Source: Bacteroidota bacterium (GTDB lineage Bacteria > Bacteroidota > Ignavibacteria > Kapaibacteriales > UBA2268). Taken from it: 64,000 nt of DNA. The DNA lies in contig JAJXYC010000013.1 of assembly GCA_021780815.1 (NCBI GenBank), forward strand, positions 303,706 through 367,705, given 5' to 3'. The notes beneath the pieces were generated by a model. It saw only the letters and a list, made by a program, of their open reading frames with translations. It was not told the origin of the DNA and did no database searches. Positions 42,001 to 52,148 of the stretch are shown here, piece after piece (position 1 is the stretch's first letter; each line of letters begins with the position of its first letter). A program made the position numbers and the translations under genes.

Positions 42001-42872
42001 ACTTTTTTGCCATTTTCTGTTTGTTCTTCCAATCCAAGAATATAAAGCAATTCATCGTAAAAATCTTTATTTAAAGAATTGCTGTCATTAGCAAAAGGAA
42101 CACCCAGCAAAGTAACGGGGGATAAAAGCTTATAAAGTTCAATAAGTTTATCCCTTTGAATATCAGGCAAATCAATTTGAGAGATGTCAATTTGTTGAAA
42201 TTCATTAAGCGAAAAATCTTTTAGAGAAAAGTGTACAAAATCGATATCATCATTTGAATTTTTGAGGAATTCAGCGGCAATCTCATTATAAAAAAGATTT
42301 GTCCTTGCTGAATCAAAACCACCTCTATGCCAAGTTTTGAAGTCATTTACTAATTTATTATTCCGAGCAAACAATCGCTCAAAATCGTGAGAATTAAAAA
42401 TATACCAATCAATTAAATTTGTAATAATCAAATATTTAACCGAATGATTGTTCTTTATTATTTTTTCACGCAAATAATAAAGCATTAATTCAAAAAATGA
42501 TTTTTTGTAAAAATTATTAGCAGTAACCATTTCGTTAGTATTATCGGGCTTTTTGACTTCAATGATGACAGCAATAGGTGAATCGGAGGAATTTCCAGTA
42601 TGAATGGCGAGGTCGATTTGCTCGTTTGTGTTTATATTATAGTTTTGCCCATAGTTTAAATTCATCGTCGAATTAAGAAAATCACGCAGTAAATTCTTAT
42701 TATGTTCTTCAGTTTCGTTCGAATTGATTTTTTGGTTTAATTCAATTAAATACTTAACAAAGTTTTCAAAAGATTTCTTTTCAGCAGGGAGTTTATTAAA
42801 TAATGGATTGATAAACGAGTTAAATTTCTTATTAATAAAATTCATAATCTTTTCTAAATGATAAAAAAGCAA
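39021..42872 (-). CDS. Type IIG restriction-modification enzyme (Eco57I-like, fused nuclease-N6 methyltransferase)
   Basis: N-term nuclease core IDLAIHTG..IAVIIEVKKP; DPAVGSGHFLVSCL, FDLVMGNPPYIQLQ; C-term EREIDMLVYKLYDLTDEEIKIIEEK. Confidence 0.92.
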   Translation of the reverse strand: MLFYHLEKIMNFINKKFNSFINPLFNKLPAEKKSFENFVKYLIELNQKINSNETEEHNKNLLRDFLNSTMNLNYGQNYNINTNEQIDLAIHTGNSSDSPIAVIIEVKKPDNTNEMVTANNFYKKSFFELMLYYLREKIIKNNHSVKYLIITNLIDWYIFNSHDFERLFARNNKLVNDFKTWHRGGFDSARTNLFYNEIAAEFLKNSNDDIDFVHFSLKDFSLNEFQQIDISQIDLPDIQRDKLIELYKLLSPVTLLGVPFANDSNSLNKDFYDELLYILGLEEQTENGKKVINRLPPSKRIRGTVIENTIEMIYSESEEEIDDYIIQNNLTDTNKEEAIFSIALELVITWLNRILFLKLLEGQLIGYHNGDINYKFLTKENIKDYDELNELFFDVLAVPIDERNDDIKTKFANIPYLNSSLFDKTEFEKKILKINQLKDRYTIPIYPNTVLKDDNGKNIAGKKNTLEYLFDFLDAYDFSNISKEKIREKNKTLINASVLGLIFEKINGYKDGSFFTPGFISMFIAKETIRQVVLQKFNEKYNWNCNDFDDISNFIFSNKNKVNVKEYNSLVNSISICDPAVGSGHFLVSCLNELIACKSDLGILADENGKILPINVHIENDELILTDQEGNLFEYIPKNLLSAYIQKSIFYEKVNLIENCIFGVDINTKSTQITRLRLWIELLKNTFYNENNLLETLPNIDINIKDGNSLVSYSSLGANSLTYRDKETIKNYKEHVRLYKNTTNKDKKKELLVKIENDKNNIKGFIISTSELEFKLTSFKAEFHQKFVVPEQLLTEMNSQQRKSQENQRKNLLEKINKIEEEIKHIKELKFDKTAFEWEFEFPEILDDFGNFLGFDLVMGNPPYIQLQKDGGKLAKMFDKMNYQTFSKTGDIYTLFYERGITLLRQNGILAFITSNKWMRAGYGEKLRDFFLKYNPLILIDLGPGVFEKATVDTNILLISKSNNSNNLRAVTIKDNLKSNINFYKILEQEGVILKNLNKDAWTISNDIEMRIKEKIERIGTPLKDWDINIYYGIKTGFNEAFIIDGKKKDELIAQDPKSAEIIKPILRGRDIKRYKAEFADLWLINSHNGIKEKNIPRIDIVNNYPAIYNHLKKYENKLIERQDKGDHWTNLRNCAYLEEFEKEKIVWNRIASEKVFSFVPENKLIQDSMHFIVGNNLKYLCGILNSKLIKWLMNLVIGKAVGGNAGNSDNVKGLFIPKFSQITLEEQQPFIDLVEIILDKKENASTGSAPDADTTAEEREIDMLVYKLYDLTDEEIKIIEEK

Positions 42873-43118
42873 ATTACAAATAAATTCGGAAATTTACAAA
42901 AATTTTGTTTTATTTTCTTGATTCATTTTAAATAAATTTAAAAATTATTGAAGATTTATTGAATAAAATTGAAAGAACAAATTATTTTAAGTTATAAAAA
43001 TTTTTAATATCTTTATTTTTAAATCTATAAAATAATTTTAGATGAGGCGCAATAATATTTTACAAATTTATAAATTATGTAAAATCAATCAATTATAAGA
43101 GTAAAAAATAGTGTAAAT

Positions 43119-43145
43119 GCTATTCTGAACGATGTTCAGAATAGC
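43119..43145. other. Perfect 12-bp inverted repeat, 3-nt spacer
   Basis: GCTATTCTGAAC-GAT-GTTCAGAATAGC. Confidence 0.9.
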
Positions 43146-43218
43146 AACACAGCAAGAAAACTTATCGGAAGCTTTAGAACTTTTTAAATAGTTTTTTTAT
43201 ATAGGGTATCAAAAAACT

Positions 43219-44478
43219 TCATATGATGAACTTATAACCAATTGCATCAACAGCAGATTTAATTTTATTTAAATCAAAGTTACCTTTAATTGCCGCTGAA
43301 TTTTCGGCAAGAGATACTTTTACATCTTCTACTCCTTCAACACTGCGTATTGCTCGTTCTACATTCATTACACAATGAGAGCAACTCATACCTTCTACTT
43401 TAAATTTTTGCATTTGTGGAACTCCTTTTTTGAATTTTTCTTTAATTTTAATAGATAATTTATTGTAATATGAAAAAGATAATAGCGAAATAAAAATAAG
43501 GGCTAGAATATATTGCCAAAAAGAAAAAGAATTATTATGAATATGATTATGAATCATAAAAGTATGAGGATTAATATTAAAAATTGCATGGATCCAATTA
43601 AGTAGATAACCAAAAAATAAAGTCATGATAACAACAATAAATAAATACAATGAAAGTGACTTTTTACCTAAAATTTTAGATAAAATTGTAATAGAAGCGG
43701 CATTACTAACAGGACCAGCAACCAAAAAAGCATATGCTACACCGGGAGAAAGCCCTTTCATCATCAAGGTTACAGCAATAGGAATTGAAGCAGTAGCACA
43801 CACATACATTGGTATGCCAAACAAGATAATTAGCAGCATTGATAAAAATTCGCTTTGAAAAGCGGCTTCAGAAAAGAAATTATTTGGAATAACAGTAGCA
43901 ATAAGTCCTGCAATAATTAACCCAATGAGAAATTGAGTAGAAATATCGTTAATAAATTCTCCAAAAGCGTATTTGATTGATTTTTGTATTTTTTTGTAGA
44001 AGTTATCATGTAGTTCAATTTCTTGAAATTCAAATTTCACATCTTTAATTGTCTCATTAATAATATTTTTATTTTTATTAAAAAACAAAAAAACACTCCC
44101 ACCTAGAACACCCATAATTAAAGCGGCAATAGGTCTGAAAACAGCAAAAACAGGACCTAACATTCCATAAGTTGCGATAATACTATCTACTCCTGTTTGA
44201 GGAGTAGAAATTAGAAAAGCAATCACTGCGGGTTTTGAAGCACCATTTTTTGATAAATAAACACTAGTTGGAACAACTCCACAAGAACATAAAGGCAAAG
44301 GAACTCCAAAAAGTGCAGATTTGATTATTGATTTTAAATTGTTCCCGCCAATATGATTTGAAATTAAATCTTTGTTAAAAAACATATTTAACAAAGCCAC
44401 AAATGTCATACCTAAAAGTAGGTATTGAGACATTTCTATAATTAAAAACCATATATTATCAAAGAAATTCGTTATCAT
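43219..44478 (-). CDS. SO_0444-type permease (Cu/Zn efflux) with C-terminal HMA domain
   Basis: LPLCSCGVVPTSVYLSKNGASKPAVIAFLISTPQTGVDSI; C-term FKVEGMSCSHCVMNVERAIRSVEGVEDV. Confidence 0.9.
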   Translation of the reverse strand: MITNFFDNIWFLIIEMSQYLLLGMTFVALLNMFFNKDLISNHIGGNNLKSIIKSALFGVPLPLCSCGVVPTSVYLSKNGASKPAVIAFLISTPQTGVDSIIATYGMLGPVFAVFRPIAALIMGVLGGSVFLFFNKNKNIINETIKDVKFEFQEIELHDNFYKKIQKSIKYAFGEFINDISTQFLIGLIIAGLIATVIPNNFFSEAAFQSEFLSMLLIILFGIPMYVCATASIPIAVTLMMKGLSPGVAYAFLVAGPVSNAASITILSKILGKKSLSLYLFIVVIMTLFFGYLLNWIHAIFNINPHTFMIHNHIHNNSFSFWQYILALIFISLLSFSYYNKLSIKIKEKFKKGVPQMQKFKVEGMSCSHCVMNVERAIRSVEGVEDVKVSLAENSAAIKGNFDLNKIKSAVDAIGYKFII

Positions 44479-44631
44479 TTTTTCTTTATTAAATTTTGCA
44501 AATATACGATTATACAATGAAAATATTTTAATTAATTTAGTATAGTTAAATATTGATTTTTAATGAAATTTAAGTAAATCAACTTTATTGTAAAAATTTT
44601 AATAATTTTGAAAAATTATTTATACAAAATT

Positions 44632-47600
44632 ATGCAAGAAATAATTGGAATTTCCTTAGGTTCAGCAAATATATCCTTTGTATTGGCAAAATTGACTTTG
44701 CAGAACAAAATAAATTATAGTTTAATTGGTAAATATGCTCATAATGGGAATCCGAAATTAATTTTTGAGACAAAATTAAAAGAAATCAATGCTTCAAATT
44801 TACCAGTAGTAGTAACAGGACGGAAATTTAGGAACTTAATTAATTTGCCAAATATATCAGAAGCCGAAGCGACAGAAGCGGGTTATTCATTGTTAAAACA
44901 AAAGTATGATGAAATTGAAACTATAGCATCGTTAGGTGCAGAATCTTTCATAGTTTATAAAATTGATAAATTAGGTTTTATAAATTCAGTTGAAACTAAG
45001 AATCAATGTGCTTCTGGAACAGGTGACTTTTTTTTGCAACAGATACGGAGAATGGATTTAACCATTGAAAATGCAGTAAGTATATCCAAAAATTGTGAGC
45101 CACATCGTGTTTCGGGGCGTTGTTCTGTTTTTGCCAAATCTGATTGTACGCATGCCCTAAACAAAGGTGTGCCTAAAAGCGAAGTTGTTGCAGGTTTATC
45201 AATGATGATTGCCGATAAAGTTAAAGAATTGTTGAGTAAAGGAAATCCTGGGAAGGTTCTTGTAATTGGTGGAGTAACTCATAATTCAGTCGTTTTAGAT
45301 TTTTTGAAAAAAGATTATCAAATAGTTGTTCCAGACGAAGCAGATTATTTTGAAGCACTTGGTGCGGCTACGTGGGGATTAAAACATAAAATTCTTTATA
45401 CTATTGATTATAGTAAGTTATTTAAAGATAATAAGTTTTCTTTTTCTTTTCATAAGCCATTAAAAAATTATGAAAATAAAGTTCAATTTAAGCAAATTCA
45501 CAAAAGTAAAGCAAAAATAGAAGATGAATTAATTTTAGGACTTGATGTAGGTTCCACAACAACGAAAGCAGTATTAGTCAATAGAGCAACTTATGAAATA
45601 GTTGCAGATGCTTATCTTTATACGCACGGAGACCCAATAGCAGCAGCAAAAAAATGTTATATAAAAATTAAAAATCAAATACCAATAGGGACTAAAATTG
45701 TTGGGATAGGTACAACAGGTTCGGGTAGGCATATAGCAGGATTGCACGCTCAAACTCCTGCAATTTTCAATGAAATTATTGCTCATGCTTCAGCGGCTGT
45801 TTATTTCGACCCCGAAGTAGATACAATTTTTGAAATAGGTGGACAAGACGCAAAATATACTTATTTAGTAAACAAAGTGCCAGCTGATTATGCTATGAAT
45901 GAAGCTTGTTCAGCAGGTACAGGGTCGTTTATTGAAGAATCAGCGTATGAAACATTAAATGTTAAAGTTCAAGAAATCGAAGGTATTGCAATGCAGTCTA
46001 CTAATCCACCAAATTTTTCGGACCAATGTGCCGCTTTTATAAGTAGTGATATTAAAACTGCTATGCAAGAAGGCATTTCAAAAGAAGATGTGGTGGCAGG
46101 GCTTGTATATTCAATTTGTTTGAATTATGTTAATAGAGTTAAAGGTAATCGTCAAGTTGGAAAGAAAATATTTATGCAAGGCGGTGTTTGTTACAATAAA
46201 GCAATACCAATTGCAATGGCGGCTTTAACGGACAAAGAAATTATTGTACCGCCAGAACCCGGTTTAATGGGAGCTTTTGGTGTTGCTTTGGAAGTAATTG
46301 AAAAGCAGAAATTGGGATTACTTAATCAAATGGAAGTTGATTTAAGTGAATTAATTCTACGAGAAGTAACTTATTTAAAGCCATTTGTTTGTAAAGGTGG
46401 GAAAGAACATTGTGACATCGCTTGTGAAATTAATTTAGTTTCAATTAATGGCAAAAAATATCCATTTGGTGGTGCATGCAATAAATATTATAATTTACTT
46501 CAAAATCAAAAGTTTGATGCTCAAAAATATGATTTTGTAAAGATAAGAGAAGATGTCATATTTCATAAATATGCAAAAAATATTAATTTCCCTGATAATA
46601 CAAAAACAATCGGAATTAATTTTTCTTTTCATACCCACACACTTTATCCGTTATATTATAATTTTTTTACACAATTAGGTTTTCGTGTTATATTATCTGA
46701 CCAATTTGATGAACGTGGATACGAAAGGGAATTAACCTCGTTCTGCTATCCTGCACAATTATCATTAGGATTGTTTCAAAATTTAATTGAAAAGCACCCT
46801 GATTATTTTTTTGTACCCAATATATATGAAATGTATGTTTATGGTTCAGAAAATGAAAGATTGGATTTTAATTCAACTTGTGTTTTCGTTCAAGGTGAAC
46901 CATTTTTTCTTAAACAAGCGTATAAAGATTATAAAATTGAAAATAAAATAATCTCGCCAAAGTTAAACTTTGCAAAAGGTTGGGAGTCACAAGAAAATAT
47001 TTTTGTAGAAGTTGCTAAACAAATAGGTATTGATGATGAAATTAAAGCCAAGGAAGCATATAAATTTGCTGTGCAGCAATTACTTTTATCTCAAAGGGAA
47101 TTAGTAGAAATTGGCAAGGAAGTTTTAAAGAAGATTGAAAAAGAAGATGCGTATGGTGTCGTTTTATTAGGAAGGACATATAATTCATTTAATGAAATTG
47201 CAAATAAAGGAATACCGCAAAAATTTGCCTCTCGAGGTATTTACATTATACCTTACGATATGCTCGATTATAGATTTGAAGAGATTGACGATGCAATGTA
47301 TTGGGAAGGTGGTAAAAAAATTCTCAAATCAGCAAAAATTATTTCCAAAAATCCAAAATTGTTTGCAACTTATATCTCAAACTTTTCTTGTGGTCCTGAT
47401 TCTTTAATAATTACTACTTTTCGTGAATTAATGGGGACAAAACCTAATTTAACATTAGAGTTAGATAGTCATTCTGCCGATGCTGGAATAAATACAAGAG
47501 TTGATGCTTTCTTAGATATTGTAGAAAATTACCTTAAAATATCCAATAATATAACAAATAACGAACAAAAATTTAAAATTGCAGAATTAAAATCTGTGAA

Positions 47601-49002
47601 AGGTGTTGGATTTTTTGTTACTCCAGAAGGAAAAGAAATTCCGATTAGTAGCAAAGAGGTACAAATATTAATTCCTTCAATGGGTGATATAGCAGCTCCA
47701 TTATTTGCATCGGCATTAAGAAGTTTAGGTTTTAATGCCATAGCACTACCAGAAGCCGATACGGAGACGCTGAAAATAGGACGTTCTATTGCTTCTGGGA
47801 AAGAATGCTTACCTTTACTTATTTTAGCTGGAAGTTTAATTAAATGGGTTGAAAATGAATGGGATGGGGAAAAATATATTGCTTTCTTTAATATCCAAGG
47901 GGCGGGAAATTGTAGATTAGGACAATACCCAGTTTTTTTAAGGCATGTTATTCGTAAAAAGAGATGGACAAAAGTTGCCCAAATGACATTAATGAATGAA
48001 GATGGATTTGCAGGGTTTGGCGAAGATTTTGCAGTAAGAGGAATTCAATCTATTCTTGCAAGCGATGTATTAGATGATGTGCGTTCTGCAATCCTTGCTA
48101 ATGCTTTAAATCCTGATGACGGACTTGCTTTTTTCAATACGCAAATGGAAGAATTAAATAAAGTTATGGAAACAAATCCAAAAAGATTTTTAGATGCTTT
48201 AAAATTTGTAGCACAGGCAATAAATGAGAAAGTTCCTTCAAAAATTAATATTCACGATTCCAAATATATTGGTTTAATGGGTGAAATATTTGTAAGGCGA
48301 GATGGATTTTCTCATAAATGGTTAAACAAGGCATTGGCTAAAAGAGGATTTGTAACGAAAGATTCTTATATCTCTGAATGGGTATTTTATGTGGATTATT
48401 TACTTGAAAAACAGCTACTCGAGCCTGAACAATCTTTACGAAATAAATTAGAGAGAAAGATAAGAAACACTTATATGCGAAGAATTGAAAAGAAAATCAA
48501 AAAAATACTTGTCAAATCTGGATATTATGAGTACAAAGGCAATCATATTGCCGAAATGGTTGAAAATGCAAAACATATTTTACCTCTTGATTATAAAGGT
48601 GAGCCAGGCATTGTGTTAGGAGCAACTTTAACCCATGGGCTATCTGATTATGCTGGTATAATTAATGTTGGACCTTTTGGCTGTATGCCGACTAGAATTA
48701 CCGAAGCTGTAACTGTGCCTGAATTAAATATTGATAGTAAAATCAGAGCTATGAACAATACAAAACCAAATTTCCAACTATCAGAAATTTGGAATGGTGC
48801 AGCACGTATTCCTTTTTTAACTATTGAGACTGATGGAAATGTTTATCCTCAGATTATAGAAGCAAAGTTAGAAGCGTTTTTGTTGCAATCTGAACGAGCA
48901 GCTAAATTAATTAAAATTGCTCAAATGTCCAAAGTAGGACAAGTCTCATTGCATCAAAATAGCGGAAACTCTTTCGAAATGAAATCAATAGAAAAGAATT
49001 AA
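44632..49002 (+). CDS. Acyl-CoA dehydratase activase (two BadF/BadG-type ASKHA domains plus DUF2229)
   Basis: CASGTGDFFLQQIRRM and CSAGTGSFIEESAYETL activase motifs, LGLDVGSTTTKAVLVN. Confidence 0.92.
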   Translation: MQEIIGISLGSANISFVLAKLTLQNKINYSLIGKYAHNGNPKLIFETKLKEINASNLPVVVTGRKFRNLINLPNISEAEATEAGYSLLKQKYDEIETIASLGAESFIVYKIDKLGFINSVETKNQCASGTGDFFLQQIRRMDLTIENAVSISKNCEPHRVSGRCSVFAKSDCTHALNKGVPKSEVVAGLSMMIADKVKELLSKGNPGKVLVIGGVTHNSVVLDFLKKDYQIVVPDEADYFEALGAATWGLKHKILYTIDYSKLFKDNKFSFSFHKPLKNYENKVQFKQIHKSKAKIEDELILGLDVGSTTTKAVLVNRATYEIVADAYLYTHGDPIAAAKKCYIKIKNQIPIGTKIVGIGTTGSGRHIAGLHAQTPAIFNEIIAHASAAVYFDPEVDTIFEIGGQDAKYTYLVNKVPADYAMNEACSAGTGSFIEESAYETLNVKVQEIEGIAMQSTNPPNFSDQCAAFISSDIKTAMQEGISKEDVVAGLVYSICLNYVNRVKGNRQVGKKIFMQGGVCYNKAIPIAMAALTDKEIIVPPEPGLMGAFGVALEVIEKQKLGLLNQMEVDLSELILREVTYLKPFVCKGGKEHCDIACEINLVSINGKKYPFGGACNKYYNLLQNQKFDAQKYDFVKIREDVIFHKYAKNINFPDNTKTIGINFSFHTHTLYPLYYNFFTQLGFRVILSDQFDERGYERELTSFCYPAQLSLGLFQNLIEKHPDYFFVPNIYEMYVYGSENERLDFNSTCVFVQGEPFFLKQAYKDYKIENKIISPKLNFAKGWESQENIFVEVAKQIGIDDEIKAKEAYKFAVQQLLLSQRELVEIGKEVLKKIEKEDAYGVVLLGRTYNSFNEIANKGIPQKFASRGIYIIPYDMLDYRFEEIDDAMYWEGGKKILKSAKIISKNPKLFATYISNFSCGPDSLIITTFRELMGTKPNLTLELDSHSADAGINTRVDAFLDIVENYLKISNNITNNEQKFKIAELKSVKGVGFFVTPEGKEIPISSKEVQILIPSMGDIAAPLFASALRSLGFNAIALPEADTETLKIGRSIASGKECLPLLILAGSLIKWVENEWDGEKYIAFFNIQGAGNCRLGQYPVFLRHVIRKKRWTKVAQMTLMNEDGFAGFGEDFAVRGIQSILASDVLDDVRSAILANALNPDDGLAFFNTQMEELNKVMETNPKRFLDALKFVAQAINEKVPSKINIHDSKYIGLMGEIFVRRDGFSHKWLNKALAKRGFVTKDSYISEWVFYVDYLLEKQLLEPEQSLRNKLERKIRNTYMRRIEKKIKKILVKSGYYEYKGNHIAEMVENAKHILPLDYKGEPGIVLGATLTHGLSDYAGIINVGPFGCMPTRITEAVTVPELNIDSKIRAMNNTKPNFQLSEIWNGAARIPFLTIETDGNVYPQIIEAKLEAFLLQSERAAKLIKIAQMSKVGQVSLHQNSGNSFEMKSIEKN

Positions 49003-49228
49003 CTTATAATTAGAATTTTTTACTTTTTTTTGTTTTTATAATTTAATAAATATTTCATAGAAAACTAAAAATAATTTTGTTAATTTATAAACTTTATTTA
49101 TTTTTGCAAAATAATTGTTGATGGTTATAAAACAAATAATAATTAAATAATTTGTGGAGTCCAGAAACCACACACAAAAAACGGGGCGTATTCTGAAAAG
49201 CCAAACGAGTAGGGGAAAGGGAGTTACT

Positions 49229-49594
49229 ATGAACTGGTATTTGTACGTATTAAGCCACTATGCTGATTTTACTGGCAGAGCAAGAAGAAAGGAATATTGG
49301 ATGTTTTTTTTATTCAATATTATTTTTGCGGCGATTGCGGTGATTTTAGACAACATACTTGGTATAGCAAAATTGGGAATTGGTCCTATTTATATACTGT
49401 ATATTTTAGCAATGTTGATACCGAGCCTATCTGTTGGAGTTAGGCGGCTCCATGATGTTGGAAAATCTGGTTGGATGTTGTTAATTGCCTTTATTCCAAT
49501 CATTGGTTCAATATGGCTACTTGTCTTGATGTTGCTTGATAGCAAAATGGGAGAAAATCAGTATGGACCTAATCCAAAAGAATTAGCACAATAA
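49229..49594 (+). CDS. DUF805 family inner membrane protein
   Basis: MNWYLYVLSHYADFTGRARRKEYWMF, PSLSVGVRRLHDVGKSGWMLLI. Confidence 0.92.
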   Translation: MNWYLYVLSHYADFTGRARRKEYWMFFLFNIIFAAIAVILDNILGIAKLGIGPIYILYILAMLIPSLSVGVRRLHDVGKSGWMLLIAFIPIIGSIWLLVLMLLDSKMGENQYGPNPKELAQ

Positions 49595-49612
49595 ATAAAA
49601 ATTTTTTTACTT

Positions 49613-49659
49613 ACTGCGTTAAGAAATTAGTACTGTCCTAATTAGTTTTTTAACGCAGT
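49613..49659 (+). terminator. Long hairpin downstream of DUF805 gene
   Basis: ACTGCGTTAA...AATTAG-tactgtc-CTAATT...TTAACGCAGT nested inverted repeats. Confidence 0.55.
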
Positions 49660-49965
49660 TTCTCATTTGAGATTGTTTACCGGTCTGAAGACTCAAGGTG
49701 AAATATTAGTTATTTGCACTTACCTTGAAAAAGTGGAAATAAAACATTAATAAAAACAGTTAAGATTGTAAAAATATAAAAGCAATAAAAAAAGCAGGAA
49801 TTAAATTTAAAAACCCGACAGGACTTGCCTTTGAAAGGGAGCAAGTTGGAGGAAATAAATTGCAAGAAATGGAAAAAATAATTTAGTATAGATACTGAAA
49901 TAATTGGCACATAACACAGCAATATAAAATATAAATAAAATTTATAATACATTGATTATGAACAT

Positions 49966-49996
49966 AATAAATCCCTCTTTAAAGGAGGGATTTATT
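49966..49996 (-). terminator. Terminator of the decarboxylase operon
   Basis: AATAAATCCCTC-tttaaag-GAGGGATTTATT, just downstream of the beta-subunit stop. Confidence 0.75.
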
Positions 49997-50009
49997 AAAA
50001 AAAATTAAT

Positions 50010-51176
50010 TTAATGACCTAAAATTGCAATTAATACACCTGCAGCGACGGCTGTACCGATTACACCTGCAACATTAGGACCCATAGCATGCATTAAAAGA
50101 TAATTATCAGGGTTATACTCTTGACCGACATTATGGCTTACTCTTGCCGCCATTGGTACAGCCGAAACACCTGCTGAACCGATTAATGGATTTATCTTGC
50201 CGCCAGTCAATTTATACATCATTTTACCAAGTAGTAATCCTCCAACAGTTGAAAATCCAAAAGCAAATACACCTAAAACTATAATTTTTATAGTTTCAAG
50301 TCGTAAAAATGAATCGGCGGTCATTGTCAAACCAACTGAAACACCAAGAAAGAACGTGATGATGTTAATTAATTCATTTTGTGCCATATTAGTCAATCTT
50401 TCAACAACTCCGGATTCACGCATCAAATTACCACCCATTAACATTGCTAAAAGAGGTGCCGCTGGTGGAACTATTAAAGTTCCAAAAAGAATTACAAGAA
50501 TTGGGAAAATAATTTTTACTTTACGAGAAACTTGTTTTGAAGGTGGCATTACAACTTCCCGTTCCTTCTTTGTTGTAAGTAGTCTCATTATTGGTGGTTG
50601 AATCAGCGGAACTAATGCCATATAAGAATATGCGGCAACGGCAATCGCACCGAGCAAATGCGGTGCTAATTTCAAAGTTAAATAAATGGCAGTAGGACCA
50701 TCAGCACCTCCTATTATGCCTATTGCTGCTGCTTCGTTTAAATTAAATCCAAGCATAACAGCCAATATAAGTGCTGCAAAAACACCAAATTGTGCTGCTG
50801 CACCTAATAAGAAAGTCTTTGGATTTGCTAGAAGAGGACCAAAGTCTGTCATTGCTCCAATTCCGAGAAAAATAAGCGGCGGGAAAATTTCCAGAGTTAC
50901 ACCTTTCGAAAGCCAGTAAAACAATCCACCTGTTGATTGAAATTCAGGCAAGTTATTTACCATTTGAACAACAGGCAAATCTAACAAGCCATTTCCAGGT
51001 AAATTTGTTAAAAAAGCACCTAATCCAATAGGCAAAAGCAACAATGGTTCGAAATTCTTTTTAATTGCTAAATACATCAAAAGCAAAGCAATAGCCATCA
51101 TTAGAATTTGTCCCCAAGTTAAACTCCAAAAGCCCATTCCGTGCATGAATTTATTGAAAAAATCAATTATATTCAT
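50010..51176 (-). CDS. Sodium-pumping decarboxylase beta subunit (OadB/MmdB family)
   Basis: [72 protein letters not shown]. Confidence 0.95.
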   Translation of the reverse strand: MNIIDFFNKFMHGMGFWSLTWGQILMMAIALLLMYLAIKKNFEPLLLLPIGLGAFLTNLPGNGLLDLPVVQMVNNLPEFQSTGGLFYWLSKGVTLEIFPPLIFLGIGAMTDFGPLLANPKTFLLGAAAQFGVFAALILAVMLGFNLNEAAAIGIIGGADGPTAIYLTLKLAPHLLGAIAVAAYSYMALVPLIQPPIMRLLTTKKEREVVMPPSKQVSRKVKIIFPILVILFGTLIVPPAAPLLAMLMGGNLMRESGVVERLTNMAQNELINIITFFLGVSVGLTMTADSFLRLETIKIIVLGVFAFGFSTVGGLLLGKMMYKLTGGKINPLIGSAGVSAVPMAARVSHNVGQEYNPDNYLLMHAMGPNVAGVIGTAVAAGVLIAILGH

Positions 51177-51184
51177 TTTCTCCT

Positions 51185-51595
51185 CTATTCGAATTCAAGT
51201 AACTTTTGACCACTTTCTACTAACATTCCCGTTGAAACAAGAATAGTTTTAACTTTACCATCAACAGGTGCAAAAATATTGGTCTTCATTTTCATTGCTT
51301 CTAATTCAATTATAATTTGTCCTTTTTTTACAACATCTCCTGGTGTAGTTTTTATTGTCATAATTTTGCCGTTCATTGGTGAACGTAATACATTATCAGT
51401 CATCGTAGTTGTAGGTTGAGTTGTTGACCGGGTGTACGATGGATATGGAGCGGTTACTGTTTCCCCACTTGTTTTGCCCATTTGTGGAACTATTTCTTTC
51501 AAATTCTCTAAAGTTTCTTCTTCTTCTATTAATTCAACTTCAACTTCATAAGTTGCACCATTTACTGTTACTAATAATTTTTTCATATTATACAT
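51185..51595 (-). CDS. Biotin carboxyl carrier subunit of the decarboxylase
   Basis: [41 protein letters not shown] (EAMKM biotinylation motif). Confidence 0.93.
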   Translation of the reverse strand: MYNMKKLLVTVNGATYEVEVELIEEEETLENLKEIVPQMGKTSGETVTAPYPSYTRSTTQPTTTMTDNVLRSPMNGKIMTIKTTPGDVVKKGQIIIELEAMKMKTNIFAPVDGKVKTILVSTGMLVESGQKLLEFE

Positions 51596-51608
51596 CCTTT
51601 ATTTTCAA

Positions 51609-51965
51609 TTATTTATTAATTTTTATGTGGTGTGAATCAATCAACGATAAACGTCCAATTCTGGACCATGATGTATCGTCAGGTTCCGTTAAAAATCGAA
51701 TTGATTTAACTCTAACTTTTGTTTGCAAAGTAGCAAAAACCGATGCTGCAATTACCGCAATTATTTCGGGATCTATTTCATCTGTTACAGTTGTGCTTTT
51801 CTTTGTGGGTTCATTTCTAAGTTTCTTTGCAACTTTTCTTTTATTGAAATACGAACTGATTTTCCCTATAACTACGATTAAAATATAGAAGAAGAATAAA
51901 GATGCGAAGACTCCAGTTAAGCCGATAAAAAGCAAATTAACAGATTCTAATAATGATGGACTCAT
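51609..51965 (-). CDS. OadG-like (gamma/delta) small membrane subunit
   Basis: Single N-terminal TM; LLFIGLTGVFASLFFFYILIVVIGKIS; conserved position. Confidence 0.75.
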   Translation of the reverse strand: MSPSLLESVNLLFIGLTGVFASLFFFYILIVVIGKISSYFNKRKVAKKLRNEPTKKSTTVTDEIDPEIIAVIAASVFATLQTKVRVKSIRFLTEPDDTSWSRIGRLSLIDSHHIKINK

Positions 51966-51968
51966 AAA

Positions 51969-52136
51969 TTACTCCTTATCTTTTTTGAACTTAGTTTTGC
52001 TGCTCGTTGGTCTAGAAAATTTATTAATTACACCTTTGCTATAGCTTTCGTAACTACTTTCTTTTTTATCGGTAATATCTTCGATTTCAATTTCATATTC
52101 TTTATTTTTAATTTTCATAAACATTTTGTAAAACAT
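51969..52136 (-). CDS. 55-aa ORF inside the decarboxylase operon (absent from ORF track)
   Basis: MFYKMFMKIKNKEYEIEIEDITDKKESSYESYSKGVINKFSRPTSSKTKFKKDKE; abuts OadG start. Confidence 0.6.
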   Translation of the reverse strand: MFYKMFMKIKNKEYEIEIEDITDKKESSYESYSKGVINKFSRPTSSKTKFKKDKE

Positions 52137-52148
52137 AAAAATCTCCTG

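Noticed and set aside
44608-49002. DnaK-like chaperone
   Set aside because: ASKHA fold motifs are present, but the CxxGTG iron-sulfur activase motifs identify the BadF/BadG family.
49710-49952. 80-aa minus-strand ORF MYYKFYLYFILLCY...
   Set aside because: Low-complexity A/T translation with no motif and no convincing ribosome-binding context.
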